Source: an uncultured Bacteroidota bacterium
GTDB lineage: Bacteria > Bacteroidota > Bacteroidia > Flavobacteriales > Flavobacteriaceae
Assembly: GCA_903879875.1 (NCBI GenBank)
Contig: CAIRNC010000263.1
Location: forward strand, 1 to 9,796
DNA: 9,796 nucleotides
Direction of reading: 5' to 3'
The notes beneath the pieces are model-generated. The model worked only from the letters and a program-made list of their open reading frames with translations. It ran no database searches and was not told the origin of the DNA. This document shows positions 1 through 7,500 of this stretch, piece by piece. Position numbers and translations under genes: made by a program. Within the stretch, counting starts at the first letter, position 1; every line of letters begins with the position of its first letter.

Positions 1-102
1 CTTCACGACATCTTTTTTCCTCTAGTAATTTACGGTGTTGTATTTGGATTATGGGTAATTTGGGTTAATAAATTTTCGAATCATGCTAAAAACATTAAAT
101 AA
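1..102 (+). CDS. xrtF: C-terminal end of exosortase-family protein, probable XrtF (5' truncated)
   Basis: An open frame enters from the left edge and ends at TAA 100-102, giving the last 33 residues of a protein. They form one strongly hydrophobic segment containing IYGVVFGLWVIWVNKF and end in a short basic, polar tail. This suits the final transmembrane helix of a polytopic membrane protein. The identification as exosortase F rests mainly on the next gene, which resembles the exosortase F-associated family and overlaps this frame by 20 bp. The tail also agrees with my recollection of XrtF C-termini. Exosortases are inner-membrane transpeptidase-like enzymes that process proteins carrying C-terminal sorting signals. 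The catalytic Cys/Arg/His residues lie outside the window, so activity cannot be judged. Another small membrane protein is possible. Confidence 0.6.
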   Translation, partial: LHDIFFPLVIYGVVFGLWVIWVNKFSNHAKNIK

Positions 103-532
103 AAATAAAGCCAAAATAGTGTGGCTTTTTGTTTTAGTTGCATTACTAGTCGTAGTTAGAATCTTTGAAAACCAACTTTTTTATGATCCCTTCTTGGCTT
201 TTTTTAAAAAGGATTATGCCAATTTGCCTTTACCAAAATATGATATTTATAAATTGTTTCTCAGTTTATTTTTTAGGTACGTATTGAATAGTTTGTTGTC
301 TTTAGGAATCATTTATGTGGTTTTCAAAAAAATAGCTTTAGTGCAATTTGCAGGAATATTGTATGGTCTCTTTTTTATTCTATTGGCATTAATTTTTTTA
401 GCATTGCTCTATTTTTATGGTGCTCACGACAATTTAAAACTATTTTACGTCAGACGTTTTTTAATTCAACCCATTTTATTGTTATTGTTTCTTCCTGCAT
501 TTTATTACCAACAGCAACAAACGGAAAAATAA
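83..532 (+). CDS. Exosortase F system-associated small membrane protein
   Basis: A 149-residue, very hydrophobic protein with about four membrane segments (roughly residues 12-26, 58-82, 88-112 and 126-142). The first segment is followed by RIFENQLFYDPF at 26-37. Further recognisable blocks are RYVLNSLLSL at 65-74 and LFYVRRFLIQP at 120-130. These match what I remember of the small flavobacterial family found next to exosortase XrtF. The molecular role of that family is unknown; it is presumed to act with the exosortase in the inner membrane. The ATG at 83 lies inside the end of the upstream frame (20-bp overlap, different frame), which argues for one transcript and translational coupling. 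No terminator is visible after the stop. The family call is from memory of motifs, not a search. Confidence 0.75.
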   Translation: MLKTLNKNKAKIVWLFVLVALLVVVRIFENQLFYDPFLAFFKKDYANLPLPKYDIYKLFLSLFFRYVLNSLLSLGIIYVVFKKIALVQFAGILYGLFFILLALIFLALLYFYGAHDNLKLFYVRRFLIQPILLLLFLPAFYYQQQQTEK

Positions 533-565
533 CAATTTATTGCAAGTATATTGTTTGTAAATCAC

Positions 566-573
566 TAATTTTG
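566..573 (+). promoter_or_regulatory. Candidate Bacteroidetes -7 box (TAATTTTG) directly before the start codon
   Basis: TAATTTTG fits the Bacteroidetes sigma-ABfr -7 consensus TAnnTTTG exactly. No good -33 TTTG is seen at the expected spacing; the nearest is a weak ATTG at 539-542. The box ends only 4 bp before the ATG at 578, so a transcript starting here would be nearly or fully leaderless. It could equally be a chance match in AT-rich DNA. Confidence 0.35.
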
Positions 574-577
574 TGAT

Positions 578-979
578 ATGAAATTAAATAAGTGCATCAG
601 TTTATTTCTAGCCTTCTTTATATTGGTTTCCAATATCGGATTGGCTGTTAACGTGCATTATTGTGGTGATGAAATAGCAACGATTTCATTAAACACAAAA
701 TTTAATTCTCCTGCTTCTGAAAAAAATTGTTGCGGCGAGATGGAGCAAAAATCACATTGTTGCAAAGACAAAGTGGTGCATCTTCAAAAAAAGTCCGACC
801 AACTTCTTGTAAAAGCTTTCGCTTTTGAAACCAATATCTTTTTTGTTTTACCTTCACAAAAGGCAATTATTTATTCCCCAGTTATTGGGTTTAAAACAAA
901 TCAAACTGACGATTATTATTGCGATGCACACGCTCCGCCTCTTTTTAAACTGTATTCTCAATATCTTTTGTACGCCTGA
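578..979 (+). CDS. HYC_CC_PP family Cys-rich envelope protein
   Basis: A 133-residue protein with an N-terminal hydrophobic export or anchor segment (about residues 7-24). It carries the motif series that names a Bacteroidetes family: HYC at 27-29, CC at 51-52, HCC at 60-62, and CDAHAPP at 115-121. A second hydrophobic stretch lies at about 80-105. The paired Cys and the His residues look like soft-metal ligands. The biochemical function of the family is not established. It is the first gene of a run that continues 72 bp later with a TonB-dependent receptor and then an HMA protein, so a role in copper or another thiophilic metal in the periplasm is a reasonable inference. The ATG at 578 gives the complete signal segment and no other Met lies near it. 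Confidence 0.8.
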   Translation: MKLNKCISLFLAFFILVSNIGLAVNVHYCGDEIATISLNTKFNSPASEKNCCGEMEQKSHCCKDKVVHLQKKSDQLLVKAFAFETNIFFVLPSQKAIIYSPVIGFKTNQTDDYYCDAHAPPLFKLYSQYLLYA

Positions 980-1051
980 TTTTAATGTTCTATTTAAAGT
1001 CAATCCATTTCTTGTGGCTTGATTTATTTTTAAAACATTAAAAACAGTATT

Positions 1052-3073
1052 ATGCAAAAACAAATTTTCTTTTTAGTCTGTTTTGGTTTCACGATTTCTT
1101 CTTTTGCACAAGACACTTTGCAAACGGTTAAAATAGAAAACCAAACCCGAAGCCTAAAGCGAGCTTCACATCTTACGACAAATACAACGCTGATTACCAG
1201 CAAAGAATTTCTAAAAGCGGCATGTTGTAATCTTGCCGAAAGTTTTGAAACCAATCCGTCCATCGATGTTAATTTTTCGGATGCCTTGACTGGAACCAAA
1301 CAAATTAAAATGTTGGGGTTAACAAGTCCCTATTTAATGATTACAGAAGAAAATGTTCCTTCTGTTCGAGGTGCTTCTCAAGCTTATGGGTTGTCTTTTA
1401 CACCCGGAACCTGGGTAGAAAGCATTCAGATTACCAAAGGCGCGGGTTCCGTAGTCAATGGTTTTGAGAGTATTTCAGGTCAAATCAATACCGAATTGAT
1501 AAAACCCATCAATGACATACCATTTTTTCTCAATGTCTATGGTTCGTCAGATGCTCGTTTTGAATTGAACACCCATTTCAACACTAAAATTTCGAATAAA
1601 TGGAGCAGTAGTCTATTTCTTCATGGCAACACCAGAACGATTAAAACCGATATGAATAATGACGGATTTATGGATAATCCATTGGCGAAACAAGTCAATG
1701 TGATGAACAGGTATCAATATTATAATGCCGAAAAAGGGCTAGTAAGTTTTATCAATTTCAGGTATATGAACGACAAAAAACTGTCGGGACAAACCGATTT
1801 CGACAAAGACAGGGATAACCTCACAAACCATTTTTGGGGTTCAGAAATCAATACAGAACGATTAGATATTGCTACAAAAGTGGGTTATATTTTTAAAGAT
1901 ATGCCTTTTCAAAGTATTGGTTTTCAAAATGCGTTCAATACGCACAATCAATCGTCCTATTTTGGCTTAAATCAATACAATATCAACCAAAAAAGTGTGT
2001 ATTCTAATTTAATTTTCAATTCGATAATTAATAATACTATGCATAAATTTGCTACAGGATTGAATTTTACGTTTGATAAATACCAAGAAGCTGTAGCAGT
2101 ATCAAATTTCTCCAATGATTTTAATAGAATTGACAATTCTATTGGCGCTTTCTTTGAATATACATATGATAATACCACTAATTTCAGCGTTATTTTAGGA
2201 GGTAGAATTGACAATCACAATCGATTAGGCACTTTCGTCACTCCCAGAGTTCACTTGAGATATAATGCATGGACGAAAGGAATTTGGCGGGCATCAATAG
2301 GACGAGGAAAACGTATGGCTAATATTTTTGCAGAAAACCAATCGCTTTTGGCAAGTAATCGCAGTTTTGAAATTTTGAATACTAATGGAAATGCTTATGG
2401 ATTAAATCCAGAAATTGCTTGGAATTATGGAGTGAGTTTCAATCAAAAATTTACGCTTTTTGGAAAAAGTGCTGATGCCGGTTTTGATTTGTATAGAACG
2501 GATTTCCAAAGTCAAGTAGTTGTCGATTTGTATCAAAGCGCGCAGCAAGTTTTGTTTTATAATTTAATCGGAAAGTCTTTTGCAAATAGCTTACAAGTTG
2601 ATTTTAATATCGAATTGATAAAACATCTCGATTTGCGGGCGGCTTATAAATTCTATGACATTCAAACCGATTTTATTTCGGGTACTTCGGAAAGACCACT
2701 TCAAGCGAAACACCGATTTTTTGCTAATATCGGATTTGAAACCCATAAACAAAAAAATGCAGGTCAATGGAAATTTGATTTTACCTATAATTGGACAGGT
2801 GAGCAAAAATTGCCAAATACGAAAATTCCATTATCACACGATCATTTTGAAGCCTATTCACCAGCTTATTCTTTATTGAATGCACAAATCACAAAGGTTT
2901 TTTCATCGGTGTTTGAACTCTATATCGGAGCAGAAAACATTGGGAATTACACCCAACACAATGCCATTTTAGGTGCTGAAAATCCATTTGGAACTCGTTT
3001 TGATGCGTCAATAGTTTATGCGCCAATTTTTGGGCAAATGTACTATGGTGGACTTCGATATAAAATTAAATAA
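1052..3073 (+). CDS. TonB-dependent outer-membrane receptor with Cys-Cys plug motif, probable metal uptake
   Basis: A 673-residue outer-membrane receptor. Residues 1-20 are a signal peptide ending SSFAQ. A TonB-box-like stretch (LQTVKIE) follows at 23-29, and the plug spans about 40-150 with KGAGSVVNGFESISGQINTE at 129-148. The rest is the beta-barrel, finishing with alternating aromatic strands (IFGQMYYGGLRYKIK). There is no N-terminal carboxypeptidase-regulatory-like domain, so the protein is of the short type. A pair of Cys at 58-59 (AACCNLAESFETNP) lies early in the plug. A Ca-loop-like D-x-N-x-D-G-x-x-D occurs at 200-208. It takes up its ligand using TonB energy. The ligand is not readable from sequence, but flanking HYC_CC_PP and HMA genes suggest copper or a metal complex. 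No terminator separates it from the upstream gene. Confidence 0.9.
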   Translation: MQKQIFFLVCFGFTISSFAQDTLQTVKIENQTRSLKRASHLTTNTTLITSKEFLKAACCNLAESFETNPSIDVNFSDALTGTKQIKMLGLTSPYLMITEENVPSVRGASQAYGLSFTPGTWVESIQITKGAGSVVNGFESISGQINTELIKPINDIPFFLNVYGSSDARFELNTHFNTKISNKWSSSLFLHGNTRTIKTDMNNDGFMDNPLAKQVNVMNRYQYYNAEKGLVSFINFRYMNDKKLSGQTDFDKDRDNLTNHFWGSEINTERLDIATKVGYIFKDMPFQSIGFQNAFNTHNQSSYFGLNQYNINQKSVYSNLIFNSIINNTMHKFATGLNFTFDKYQEAVAVSNFSNDFNRIDNSIGAFFEYTYDNTTNFSVILGGRIDNHNRLGTFVTPRVHLRYNAWTKGIWRASIGRGKRMANIFAENQSLLASNRSFEILNTNGNAYGLNPEIAWNYGVSFNQKFTLFGKSADAGFDLYRTDFQSQVVVDLYQSAQQVLFYNLIGKSFANSLQVDFNIELIKHLDLRAAYKFYDIQTDFISGTSERPLQAKHRFFANIGFETHKQKNAGQWKFDFTYNWTGEQKLPNTKIPLSHDHFEAYSPAYSLLNAQITKVFSSVFELYIGAENIGNYTQHNAILGAENPFGTRFDASIVYAPIFGQMYYGGLRYKIK

Positions 3074-3074
3074 C

Positions 3075-3152
3075 AATAAAAATAACAATAGCAATAACAA
3101 TAACAAAATCAATAACAATATCAATTACAAAAGCAATATCAATAGCAATAAC
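3075..3152 (+). repeat. Degenerate hexanucleotide tandem repeat, about 13 units of AATAAC type
   Basis: Starting one base after the receptor stop codon, the sequence keeps a strict 6-bp register for 78 bp. Unit variants include AATAAC, AATAGC, AATATC, AATTAC, AAAATC and AAAAGC. Positions 1, 2 and 6 (A, A, C) are constant except in the first unit, which ends in A. It fills most of the 109-bp gap to the HMA gene. Read in one frame it would give an Asn-rich string up to TAA 3156-3158, but there is no start codon, so it is treated as non-coding. Confidence 0.85.
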
Positions 3153-3182
3153 AAATAATACTAAAAATTAAAATCTAAAAAA

Positions 3183-3527
3183 ATGAAAAATGTAATTTTA
3201 GGAATAATGCTACTTTTTGTAGCTTTTTCAACACAAGCGCAAGACAAAAAAAATAAAAATGCCAAATATGCTGTTGAAATAAATGGTAATTGCGAGCAAT
3301 GCCAAACTAGAATTCAAAAAGCGGCTTATTCCGTTTCGGGTGTAAAATCAGCAGTTTGGAGTATTGAAACCCATCAATTAAGTTTGATTTTGAACGAAGA
3401 AAAAACAACAGTAGCTGAAGTAAAAAAAGCAATTGCCAAAGTAGGCCCTGACAGCGATGAAGCTAAAACTACAGAGGAAGTTTACAATAATTTGCCAGGT
3501 TGTTGTCAATATGATCGTAATAAATAA
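3183..3527 (+). CDS. Secreted heavy-metal-associated (HMA) domain protein
   Basis: A 114-residue protein with a signal peptide (1-20, ending STQAQ), a Lys/Asn-rich linker, and a single HMA ferredoxin-like domain at about 27-88. The metal-binding CxxC is C37-E-Q-C40 in NGNCEQCQTRIQ. The C-terminal tail has YNNLPGCCQYDR with C107-C108, a second possible thiol site that I recall as typical of this flavobacterial group. HMA domains bind Cu(I) or other soft metals and pass them between partners; export places this one in the periplasm, where it could accept metal from the upstream receptor. Where I recall GHD in relatives (start of the tail), this protein has GPD at 88-90. The ATG is chosen because it gives a complete signal peptide. 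It is probably co-transcribed with the receptor across the hexamer tract. Confidence 0.85.
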   Translation: MKNVILGIMLLFVAFSTQAQDKKNKNAKYAVEINGNCEQCQTRIQKAAYSVSGVKSAVWSIETHQLSLILNEEKTTVAEVKKAIAKVGPDSDEAKTTEEVYNNLPGCCQYDRNK

Positions 3528-3576
3528 GTATAGTAATTAGGTATTATAATGTTATAAAATAGTTATAGTCAAGTAT

Positions 3577-3584
3577 TATTTTTG
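3577..3584 (+). promoter_or_regulatory. Candidate -7 box (TATTTTTG) for the DedA-family gene
   Basis: TATTTTTG matches TAnnTTTG and lies 59 bp before the ATG at 3644. No convincing -33 TTTG is present about 20 bp upstream. The preceding 50 bp contain no U-tract hairpin, so readthrough from the HMA gene is also possible. Confidence 0.4.
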
Positions 3585-3643
3585 GATTACAAAAAAATAT
3601 AACTACTTTCACGCGCAAATTATTTTCACAAAAAAAAACAAAT

Positions 3644-4324
3644 ATGAACGATTTTCATTGGACACAATTACTGAATCCAGAGTTTTACATTACTTTAAAA
3701 ATTGGAGGAATCCAACTGGGAATTTACATTGTTTTGTTCATAGTTTTTGCTGAAACTGGCCTTTTTGCTGGTTTTTTCTTGCCAGGAGATAGTTTGCTTT
3801 TCCTTGCTGGTATCTACAGCCGTGATTTGATTCAGAATATTATTATACTAGAAAATGATTTTTCAAATGTATTGCTTTTATCATTATTGATTGGTATTGC
3901 CGGTGTTTTAGGAAACATGGTAGGCTATTGGTTTGGAGAAAAAAGCGGCTATTATCTCTTTAAAAAAGAAGATAGTTTTTGGTTTAAGAAAAAATATCTT
4001 GTTCAGTCCAAAGATTTCTTTGAAAAATATGGAGGTAAAGCCATCATTTTTGCGCGTTTTTTACCTATTTTTAGAACCTTTGCGCCAATAGTAGCCGGTA
4101 TTGTTACGATGGATAAAAAGAAATTCATGTTTTATAATATCGTGAGTTCTTTTGCTTGGTCTTTTGTACTGATTTTTGCTGGGCATTATTTGTATGGTGT
4201 ATTTCTTGAAAAAGGAATTGACTTAAAAAAGCATATTGAAGTCATTGTAATTGGAATCATCTTAATTTCTACTTTTCCGGTTTTTATTAAATTGTTTAAG
4301 AAACCAAAAGTTAAATCAGAATAA
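3644..4324 (+). CDS. DedA/VTT-family inner-membrane protein
   Basis: A 226-residue polytopic protein with the DedA (SNARE-associated Golgi, VTT) signatures. The re-entrant region has AETGLFAGFFLPGDSLLFLAG at 36-56, with acidic E37 and D49. GIAGVLGNMVGYWFGEKSGY follows at 84-103. The FxRFxPxxR element is FARFLPIFRTFAPIVAG at 136-152, with R138, P141 and R144. C-terminal helices lie at about 165-185 and 198-216, ending in a basic tail. Family members are membrane transporters or scramblases; in bacteria some recycle undecaprenyl phosphate or affect membrane potential and drug resistance. The precise substrate cannot be read here. Length is normal for the family. It is probably a single-gene unit: its own -7 box lies upstream and a terminator 20 bp downstream. 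Confidence 0.92.
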   Translation: MNDFHWTQLLNPEFYITLKIGGIQLGIYIVLFIVFAETGLFAGFFLPGDSLLFLAGIYSRDLIQNIIILENDFSNVLLLSLLIGIAGVLGNMVGYWFGEKSGYYLFKKEDSFWFKKKYLVQSKDFFEKYGGKAIIFARFLPIFRTFAPIVAGIVTMDKKKFMFYNIVSSFAWSFVLIFAGHYLYGVFLEKGIDLKKHIEVIVIGIILISTFPVFIKLFKKPKVKSE

Positions 4325-4344
4325 TTTTTAACAACCTCAATCAT

Positions 4345-4384
4345 AAAAATATGTAGTAAATTTAAATTGCTACATATTTTTTTT
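4345..4384 (+). terminator. Intrinsic terminator after the DedA-family gene
   Basis: A perfect 12-bp inverted repeat (AAAAATATGTAG at 4345-4356 with CTACATATTTTT at 4370-4381) encloses a 13-nt loop and is followed directly by a T-run to 4384. The stem is AT-rich but the layout is that of a Rho-independent terminator. The A-tract on the left means it may also act on the opposite strand. Confidence 0.75.
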
Positions 4385-4507
4385 GTTTTAAAATGGAATT
4401 CATTTTACTTTAAAATGAAATTTTTTAATTAAAATAAACCAAAACTTTTTAAGTAATATTTAAGAGTTTGAACAAAAGTAATAGTTCAATGCACTAACAA
4501 TTTTCCG

Positions 4508-4515
4508 TACTTTTG
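4508..4515 (+). promoter_or_regulatory. Candidate -7 box (TACTTTTG) for the ccsBA-gpx operon
   Basis: TACTTTTG matches TAnnTTTG. It lies 28 bp before the ATG at 4544, leaving a short leader of roughly 20-25 nt that is A/T-rich, as usual for Bacteroidetes starts. The -33 position holds only a weak TTCA at 4485-4488. The upstream terminator makes an own promoter for this operon likely. Confidence 0.5.
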
Positions 4516-4543
4516 TGCACTATAAGTATATAATTTTAAAACA

Positions 4544-7500
4544 ATGAATAAAAAAATTACTTCTATTCTAGCATCCTTCTTCTTTTCAACACGTTTAATG
4601 GCCGTATTGTTTTTGGCATTTGCTACTGCAATGGCTGTTGGAACATTTATGGAAGATAGATATGATACTACAACCGCAAGAATATTAATTTACAATGCTT
4701 GGTGGTTTGAATCAATTATGCTTTTTTTTATGATTAATTTCTTAGGAAATATCAAACGATATCAATTGTACAAAAAAGAAAAATGGGCCACCTTGATTTT
4801 GCACCTTTCTTTTATTTTAATCATTGCAGGTGCTTTTGTAACCCGATATATTAGTTATGAAGGGATAATGCCCATTCGCGAAGGAGCGTCTTCCAATCAG
4901 GTTTTTTCTGACAAAACGTTTTTAACTGTTATGGTTGACGGACAATATGAAGGGTCATTAAGGCGAAAAATTTATGAAAAAGACTTGCTACTTTCCCCTG
5001 TTGTCAACAACAATTTTTCTTTTACAGATAATTTTGATAAAACCCCATACAAAGTACAATATGTAGATTATATTATGAATGCCAAAGAAACTGTAAAGGC
5101 GGATGCTAACGGCGTACTTTATTTAAAAATGGTAGAAGCTGGAAGCGGAGGAAGGCAAGAACATTATCTAAAATCGGGGGAAGTAGTCAATCTTCACAAC
5201 ATTCTTTTTGCATTAAATAAATTTACAAAAGGTGCCATAAATATAACTATTGATGGTGAAAAGCAAACGATTCAATCTCCATTTGGAGGAACATTTATGC
5301 GCATGGCGGATAAATTACAAGGAAAAGTAGAAGTTGATTTGGCACAACCATTAATGATGCGTTCCTTGTATAACGTGGGCGGAACAAATTTTGTTTTTCC
5401 AGAACCGGCTATGAAAGGTAAAATAGCTTTTGTCTCTAATAATGATTTTAAAGATAAAGGAACGGATGATGCTTTAATCATAAAAGTGCAATCAGAAGGA
5501 AAAGAAAAAGAAGTATCAGTTGTTGGTTCTAAAGGTAAAATGGGCCAGCCACAGACATTTAAACTGGGCAGTTTGGAATATTCAATTTATTTTGGAAGCA
5601 AAATATATGAACTTCCTTTTAATGTAAAATTGAATGATTTTATAGCTGACAAATATCCGGGAACCGAAAATAGTTATTCGGCATTTGAAAGTAGAGTTAC
5701 TGTTTCTGATGCTGATAAAAAATTTGACACTAGAATTTTTATGAATAATGTATTGGATTACAAAGGATTTCGATTATTTCAATCCTCGTTTGACAAAGAT
5801 GAAAAAGGTACCATTTTATCTGTGAATCATGATTTTTGGGGCACTTGGATTACTTATATTGGGTATTTCTTTTTGTTTTTTGGACTAATGGCCATCATGT
5901 TTACCAAACATTCTCGCTTTGCAGATTTGAAACGTAAGTTGGAAAATGTGAAAGATAAAAAAGCAAAACTGCTTCCAATTCTCCTCCTTTTTATTGGATT
6001 AAATGGTTTTTCTCAAAATCATCAAATGCCTACTCAAAAACAATTGGATTCTGTAATTCGAGCCTATAATGTAAGTGAAGAACATGCGGCAAAATTCGGA
6101 AGATTGGTTATTCAAGATGAAAAAGGAAGAATGAAACCAATCAACACTTTTTCGTCAGAATTGTTGCGAAAAGTGAGTAAAAGTGACGTTTATCAAGAAA
6201 TGAATTCCGACCAAGTTTTTCTATCCATGTCAAGAATTCCTCAGGCTTGGTACAACGTGCCGCTTATTTATTTAAAATCGGGCAACGATAGTATTCGTAA
6301 AATTATTGGAGTAGCCAAAGACGCAAAATATGCCGCATTGGTTAATTTCTTTGATGAAAGAGGAAATTATAAGCTTGGTAAATACCTAGAAGAATCCGCC
6401 AGAGCAATGCAACAAAATAATTTTCAAAAAGATTTTACGGAAGCCGACAAAAAAGTAAATTTATTGTATTCGGCGTTAAGCGGAAGCATTTTGAGAATTT
6501 TTCCAATTCCGAACAATAAAAACAACAAATGGATTTCGCCATTAGAACTTGGAGAATCGGGATTGAAAGGTATGGATTCGGTTTATATCAAAAACGTATT
6601 GCCTTTATATTACAATGAACTTGTGGGTTCAAAAACATCTGGAAACTATAAAACATCGAATGAATTACTAAAAAGCATCAACGATTATCAGAAAAAATTT
6701 GGTAGTAAAGTGCGACCAACGGATGAGCGTATCAATACTGAAATTGCCTATAACAAATACGACATTTTCAAAAGATTGTTCTATTTGTATATGTTAGCGG
6801 GTGTTTGCATGCTTTTGTTTACAATCATCAGTATTTTTTATGATAAAAAACCAATCCGAATTATCATTAATTCATTTCATGTAATCATTGGCTTTTTCTT
6901 TTTATTACACACTTGCGGATTGATAGTGCGTTGGTATATTTCAGGGCATGCCCCTTGGAGTGACGCTTATGAATCCATGATTTATGTAGCTTGGGCAACC
7001 ATGTTTTTCACCTTAGCTTTTGATAGAAAATCCAAATTAACCGTAGCTTCGGGAACATTTGTAGCCTCCATGATTTTGATGATTGCCCATTGGAATTGGA
7101 TGGATCCTGCCATTGCCAATCTTCAACCCGTTTTAAATTCCTATTGGCTAATGATACACGTTGCCGTAATTGTAGCTAGTTATGGGCCATTTATTCTTGG
7201 GATGGTTCTTGGTGTTGTCGCATTAATTCTAATGGTGTTTACTAATGAAAACAACAAAGAAAAAATGAATTTGAACATTCAAGAAATCACTTATATCAAC
7301 GAAATGGCGCTTACTATTGGGCTAGTGATGCTTACTATTGGTAACTTTTTAGGAGGGCAATGGGCGAACGAAAGTTGGGGACGTTATTGGGGATGGGATC
7401 CAAAAGAAACTTGGGCATTAATCAGTATTATGGTGTATGCTTTTGTAATTCACTCCCGATTTGTACCTGCATTACGAGGAAAATGGATTTATAATGTGAT

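Noticed and set aside
825..1022. Plus-strand 65-codon frame overlapping the end of the HYC_CC_PP gene
   Set aside because: It is an out-of-frame shadow of a gene with family motifs up to its C-terminus.
1030..1299. Minus-strand open frame of 89 codons
   Set aside because: It lies opposite the start of the receptor gene, which has a clear signal peptide and plug. The product has no recognisable features.
3075..3152. CRISPR-like or direct-repeat array
   Set aside because: The units are 6 bp with no spacers; it is a simple tandem repeat.
3075..3158. Asn-rich reading frame in the hexamer tract
   Set aside because: It has no start codon and its open state follows from the repeat unit itself.
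3540..3570. Possible terminator after the HMA gene
   Set aside because: Only a 5-bp AT palindrome (TATAA/TTATA) without a following T-run is present.
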